From: Knoellia koreensis | GTDB lineage: Bacteria; Actinomycetota; Actinomycetes; Actinomycetales; Dermatophilaceae | DNA length: 64,000 nucleotides | Direction: 5' to 3' | NCBI RefSeq assembly: GCF_013041615.1 | Contig: NZ_JABEPQ010000001.1 | Coordinates: forward strand, 186,001 to 250,000 | Shown here: positions 60,250-64,000 of the stretch, piece by piece | How positions within the stretch are numbered: the stretch's first letter is position 1 | How the letters are laid out: the number at the start of each line of letters is the position of its first letter | The notes under the pieces: model-generated | Databases searched by the model: none | Told to the model about the DNA's origin: nothing | Seen by the model: only the letters and a program-made list of their open reading frames with translations | Made by a program: the position numbers and the translations under genes

Positions 60250-62667
60250 CTACTTCTTCGGAGCCACCTGGACATTGAGGTGGCCACCGTTGCCCTTGCC
60301 CTTGACCGTCACCGTGGTGCCGGTCTTCGGGACGTCGACGCTGTACCACCCGGGCTGGTAGCGCCCTGCGTGCGAGCCCGTGCAGGCGTCGGCGTCGCAG
60401 TTGTACCACCAGGTCTTGGTGTCATCGAAGGTCGGGACGGCGGGCTTGGACGCGATCGTCGCGGGCACGCCTTCCTTGTGCAGGGTGATCGCGTCGGTCG
60501 GCTCGGTCCCGAAGGTCGAGTCGTACGACAGGATCCGGTTGCGCATCAGCGTGCCGTCCTTCCAGTGGCTGAACTGGGGGTGCGCGTCCACCGGGAGGAT
60601 GAGGCCCTGGCCCGGGTGGTCACCGACGTTGTTGTCGGTCTGCGAGCTGTCCCAGTAGCTGATGAGCAGGCCGTTCTGGTACGGGTAGGTCTCGACCCAG
60701 TCCGGCCGGTTCGTCCCAAGGAAGCCGAAGTTGTACGCCGTGCGCAACGAGGTGTCGTACCCGTCGTACTGGCGGTTCTCCAGGACGTAGGCGTTGAAGA
60801 ACTTCTGGTCCTCCGAGCCGTTGCTCTCGACGAAGCCGTCGAGGGTCCACGCGCTGTCAGCGACCGGTGTGCCGTCGACCGCGACCGCGTCGACCATGAA
60901 GCCGTCCCGGACCTCGGCCGGGTCGGTCTGGTAGCGGAAGCGGACCTGTGTGGTCCCAGCGGGCAAAGTGGCGGTCAGCGGAACCCAGGCGCCGTCAGTG
61001 GTGCCCGTTATGCCGGCGCCGGAGTCGTTGAAGCCACTCTGATTGTGGGCCCCATCGTGTCCTGGACGGTCCGAGCGGTTGGTCATGACCGGTGTCCAGG
61101 TCGTGCCGTTGGTCGAGGCCTCGAGGAACGCGTAGTCCCAGTCCTGCTCGATGTCGTAGCGCACCTGGGCGGTGAGGGCTGTGCCGCTGACCGACGCGGT
61201 CATCGAGGTGTTGAGGTCGTTGCCCCTGGTCGACCAGAAGAACGAGTCACCCTCGGCCGGTGGGCCGAGCTCCAGCGGGATCACCTTGTCCGGCAGCGTC
61301 ACGAAGACCGCCTGCGGCGACTTCGTGGCAGGCACGTTCGGGCCGAGCTTGTGGTTGGACTTCTCACCGGCCCGCGCCACCTCGTAGAACGGCCCCTTGT
61401 CGCCTTGGGCGTTCAGCCAGCCCAGCTGGAACAGCTCCCAGACGCCCATGTCGGTCGGGTCGTCGCCGATGCCGTCGGGGCCGCCGTCACCGATGTTGGC
61501 GCCGGAGGACATGAGGGTCCAGAACGCGGTGTTGTTCTCCGCTCCGGTGGGGGTGTTGCCGGAGGTGTCGTAGAGGTCCGGCAGGCCGAGGTCGTGTGCA
61601 TACTCGTGCGCGAACACGCCGAGGCCGCCGTTCTCGGGCTGGACGGTGTAGTCGCCGACCCACACGCCGGTCGGGTTGTTCGGCACCAGCGGGCTGGAGA
61701 CGAACCCGGCGTTGCTGCCGACGTTGACACCCACCTGACCGTTCGGTCCGCCGGCCTGCAGGTTGGCGTACCACCGGTGGCTCCAGATGGCGTCCGTGCC
61801 CTGGTGCGGGTCACCCGCGGCTTCGTCGCCACCGGCGTGGACGACCTGGAAGTGGTCGATGAAGCCGTCCGGCTCGTTGAAGTTGCCGTCACCGTCGACG
61901 TCGTACCGGTCCTGCTGGTCGAACGTCTTGAGGTAGGCCGTGATCTGGGCCATCGTCTGGCCGCTCTTGAGCTGGTTGTCGACCCACATGGCGAGGGCGT
62001 CGCGCACCAGGGCCTTGCTCGAGGGGCAGGTGATCGAGCCGCAGTAGTTACGGCCGTAGAGCGCCTCGTTGAACGGCACCTTGACCCACTCGGTCACCGT
62101 GCCGTCGATCGAGTACCGGCCCGAGGACTGGGTCTCGTAGTACTTCTTCATCCGGTTGAAGTACATGTCCTGGTAGTGCGCCCGGTCGTAGTTGGGCTGC
62201 CACAGGGTCGAGTTGTCGACGGAGCGGTCCGGCTTCGGGATCTCGTTGTGCAGCGGGCCGGTCACGTCGGTCGTGCTGCCGTCCGGCGGCGGTCCCTGGA
62301 AGCGCGGATCGGGGTACTGGTTGTCACCGAACTCGACGAGGACGACGAAGATCTTGTCGGTTCCCTCGTTCTCGAGGTTGACGTACTGGCCCTTGCCGAC
62401 CTTGACGGTCTTGCCCTGGGCAGCCTTGTCTCCCTTGAGCTTTCGCTCGAGGGCGACCTTCTTCTGGGCTTCCTTCTTCTGGGCGATCTTCAAGGGGTGG
62501 GCCGGGTTGTCGGACCCGCCCTTGACCTTCCCCTTGACCGGCGGTCGGTCGGTCGGTGGGGCCGCTCCAGCGGTGCCCGTGGTGGCGACGAACGCGCCGA
62601 CCACGAGGGAGCTCGCGGCGATCAGGCTGTAGGCCCGGCGCCGTCGGGTGCGCACTGCATGTGTCAT
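60250..62667 (-). CDS. Secreted M6 family metalloprotease (immune inhibitor A)
   Basis: An 805-residue secreted protease, paralogue of the neighbour. Signal peptide (cleavage near residue 35-36, AGA-AP), propeptide, zinc motif HEYAHDLGLPDLYD (His354, Glu355, His358), and a C-terminal segment sharing DWVETYPYQNGLLISYWDSS with the neighbour's WVERFPYQNGMLVWYVDES. It ends in a Lys-rich tail. Convergent with the first copy, suggesting an ancient inverted duplication. Confidence 0.93.
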   Translation of the reverse strand: MTHAVRTRRRRAYSLIAASSLVVGAFVATTGTAGAAPPTDRPPVKGKVKGGSDNPAHPLKIAQKKEAQKKVALERKLKGDKAAQGKTVKVGKGQYVNLENEGTDKIFVVLVEFGDNQYPDPRFQGPPPDGSTTDVTGPLHNEIPKPDRSVDNSTLWQPNYDRAHYQDMYFNRMKKYYETQSSGRYSIDGTVTEWVKVPFNEALYGRNYCGSITCPSSKALVRDALAMWVDNQLKSGQTMAQITAYLKTFDQQDRYDVDGDGNFNEPDGFIDHFQVVHAGGDEAAGDPHQGTDAIWSHRWYANLQAGGPNGQVGVNVGSNAGFVSSPLVPNNPTGVWVGDYTVQPENGGLGVFAHEYAHDLGLPDLYDTSGNTPTGAENNTAFWTLMSSGANIGDGGPDGIGDDPTDMGVWELFQLGWLNAQGDKGPFYEVARAGEKSNHKLGPNVPATKSPQAVFVTLPDKVIPLELGPPAEGDSFFWSTRGNDLNTSMTASVSGTALTAQVRYDIEQDWDYAFLEASTNGTTWTPVMTNRSDRPGHDGAHNQSGFNDSGAGITGTTDGAWVPLTATLPAGTTQVRFRYQTDPAEVRDGFMVDAVAVDGTPVADSAWTLDGFVESNGSEDQKFFNAYVLENRQYDGYDTSLRTAYNFGFLGTNRPDWVETYPYQNGLLISYWDSSQTDNNVGDHPGQGLILPVDAHPQFSHWKDGTLMRNRILSYDSTFGTEPTDAITLHKEGVPATIASKPAVPTFDDTKTWWYNCDADACTGSHAGRYQPGWYSVDVPKTGTTVTVKGKGNGGHLNVQVAPKK

Positions 62668-62835
62668 GAACCGTCCTCGTCTCGTGAACTTCCTCCAGGT
62701 TCGACTCGGCCGGCCGCGAGTCAGGTGCGGCTGACCGGGACATATCGAGTCAAAACCGCAGGTCAGGGGGTCGCGCGTCCAGATCGCCCATCGTTACCGA
62801 GTTGTGATCTGGGTGGCCGGCCCTAGGCTGCGCGC

Positions 62836-64000
62836 GTGACTGCAGCGCGCCCCACCTACGACGACGTCGTCATCGGCGCCGGACACAACGGCCTGACCGC
62901 CGCGGCATACCTCGCCCGGGCGGGGAGGCGGGTCCTCGTCCTCGAGGCCGCCGACCACGTCGGCGGCGCCGCCATCTCGGCGCAGGCCTTCCCCGGAGTC
63001 GACGCCCGCCTGTCGCGGTACTCCTACCTCGTCTCCCTCCTGCCGAGGCAGGTCATCACCGACCTGGACCTCGACGTGCGGCTGGTGCGCCGCCGCTACT
63101 CGTCCTTCACGCCGGTGCCTGGTGACCCCACCCGTGGCCTCCTCGTCGACACGGGTGACGAGTCCGCGACCGCGTCGTCCTTCGCGGGCCTCACCGGAGG
63201 GCCGCGTGAGTATGCCGCGTGGCAGAGCTTCTACGGGCGGGTCCAGTCCGCGGCCGAGAAGGTCTTCCCGACGGTGCTCGAGCCGTTGCGCTCGGCTGCG
63301 GCGATGCGTGCGCTCGTCGGCGACGACGAGCTGTGGGACGACCTCGTGAGCCGGCCCCTGGGCGCGGTGCTGCGCCGCGAGTTCGCCGATGACACCGTGC
63401 GAGGTGTCGTCGCCACCGACGCGCTCATCGGCACCTTTGCCGACCTCGACGACGAGACCCTGCGACAGAACGTCTGCTTCCTCTACCACCTCATCGGCGG
63501 CGGCACAGGGGACTGGGATGTTCCTGTCGGCGGCATGGGCGCGGTGACCGACGGTCTCGCTCGGGCTGCCACGGCTGCGGGCGCCGAGATCCTCACGGGC
63601 ACAAGGGTTATCGCAGTCAGCCCCGACGGGCAGGTCGAGTGGGAGGGCGGGTCCGCGACGGCCGACGTCATCCACGCAGCGTGCGCGCCGACGGTGCTCA
63701 ACCGGTTGCTGGCCGCGGCCGGCGCCGAGCCGGTCGACACCGAGGAACAGCCCGAGGGTGCGCAGCTCAAGGTCAACATGCTGCTGTCGCGGCTGCCGCG
63801 GCTGCGCGACGAGTCGGTCGACCCGGTCGCCGCCTTCTCCGGCACCTTCCACGTCAACGAGGGCTTCGACCAGCTGCAGCGCGCCCACGCCGAGGCCGCC
63901 GAGGGACGGGTGCCGCAGGTGCCGCCGTGCGAGATCTACTGCCACTCGCTGGCTGACCCGAGCATCCTCGGGCCCGACCTGGTCGCGTCCGGTGCGCAGA
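62836..64000 (+). CDS. Phytoene-dehydrogenase-like FAD oxidoreductase, 5' part
   Basis: An open reading frame running off the right edge; 388 residues are visible. The N-terminal Rossmann motif is DVVIGAGHNGLTAAAYLARAG with LEAADHVGGAA, and a later VGGMGAVTDGLARAATAAGAEI motif, both typical of the phytoene desaturase/PYROXD2 family. The GTG start lies eight bases after TAGGCT, a likely -10, so the transcript is probably leaderless. Substrate unknown. Confidence 0.88.
   Translation, partial: MTAARPTYDDVVIGAGHNGLTAAAYLARAGRRVLVLEAADHVGGAAISAQAFPGVDARLSRYSYLVSLLPRQVITDLDLDVRLVRRRYSSFTPVPGDPTRGLLVDTGDESATASSFAGLTGGPREYAAWQSFYGRVQSAAEKVFPTVLEPLRSAAAMRALVGDDELWDDLVSRPLGAVLRREFADDTVRGVVATDALIGTFADLDDETLRQNVCFLYHLIGGGTGDWDVPVGGMGAVTDGLARAATAAGAEILTGTRVIAVSPDGQVEWEGGSATADVIHAACAPTVLNRLLAAAGAEPVDTEEQPEGAQLKVNMLLSRLPRLRDESVDPVAAFSGTFHVNEGFDQLQRAHAEAAEGRVPQVPPCEIYCHSLADPSILGPDLVASGAQ

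Noticed and set aside
60235-62826. Plus-strand ORF of 863 codons opposite the second M6 protease
   Set aside because: The minus-strand protease has a signal peptide and HEXXH motif; the antisense product is a Val/Arg/Asp-rich frame without features.

Overview
The window is high-GC actinobacterial DNA, most likely from the Intrasporangiaceae/Dermatophilaceae group (Janibacter, Phycicoccus, Tetrasphaera and relatives). Evidence for this is a galactan cell-wall cluster (glf, glfT2, Wzm/Wzt exporter), the actinobacterial fatty-acid operon order fasR-fabD-fabH-acpP-fabF, a homodimeric aceE, actinobacteria-only families (DUF3145-, DUF3052- and DUF6541-like), a RNase H/phosphatase fusion, an IdeR/DtxR-type iron box, many GTG starts, ATGA/GTGA overlaps and leaderless-looking promoters. 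The species is an inference.

Layout. 1-6465: arabinogalactan/galactofuranose operon, five genes with end-to-start overlaps. 6671-6747: tRNA-Met(CAT), whose 3' half is the attachment site of an integrated element. 6701-21015: a 14.3-kb element bounded by a 48-bp direct repeat, holding a tyrosine integrase, Xre-type repressor, excisionase-like proteins, a RepA-like ATPase with an iteron array in its 3' end, a putative small terminase, three leftward cargo genes, a phage WhiB protein, a putative tail chaperone and a tape-measure protein, then leftward small genes. No portal, capsid, large terminase, lysis or tail-tip gene was seen, so it is either a remnant or a phage-satellite-like element. 21191-28404: conserved chromosomal genes including fatty-acid synthesis and a secreted GlpQ. 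28428-33151: epimerase, aceE and fdhD. 33397-36732: a small ORF, bacterial-PH-domain membrane proteins, DUF3052 and a peroxiredoxin. 36757-47010: tRNA-Val, Nif3, zinc-ribbon protein, RNase H/phosphatase, rhodanese-metZ, LtrA, transporter, YaaA, RNB nuclease and a SIS-domain protein. 47542-47930: RNase P RNA, followed by a two-gene accessory insert (48108-49616). 49763-57629: MerR pair, MBL hydrolase, iron-box gene, ABC exporter, ppgK, map, methyltransferase and panB. 57839-62667: two convergent secreted M6 metalloproteases. 62836-end: start of a phytoene-dehydrogenase-like oxidoreductase.

The most striking global signal is a highly iterated octamer, GTATGCCG/CGGCATAC. By eye there are 53 exact copies in both orientations, in all reading frames and between genes. 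Only one lies inside the 14.3-kb element and none lies in the M6 protease block or the accessory insert next to rnpB. One inverted pair forms the aceE terminator. It behaves like a genome-wide DNA-level motif (uptake signal, modification or repair motif, or architecture motif) and I do not recognise it as described for this group.
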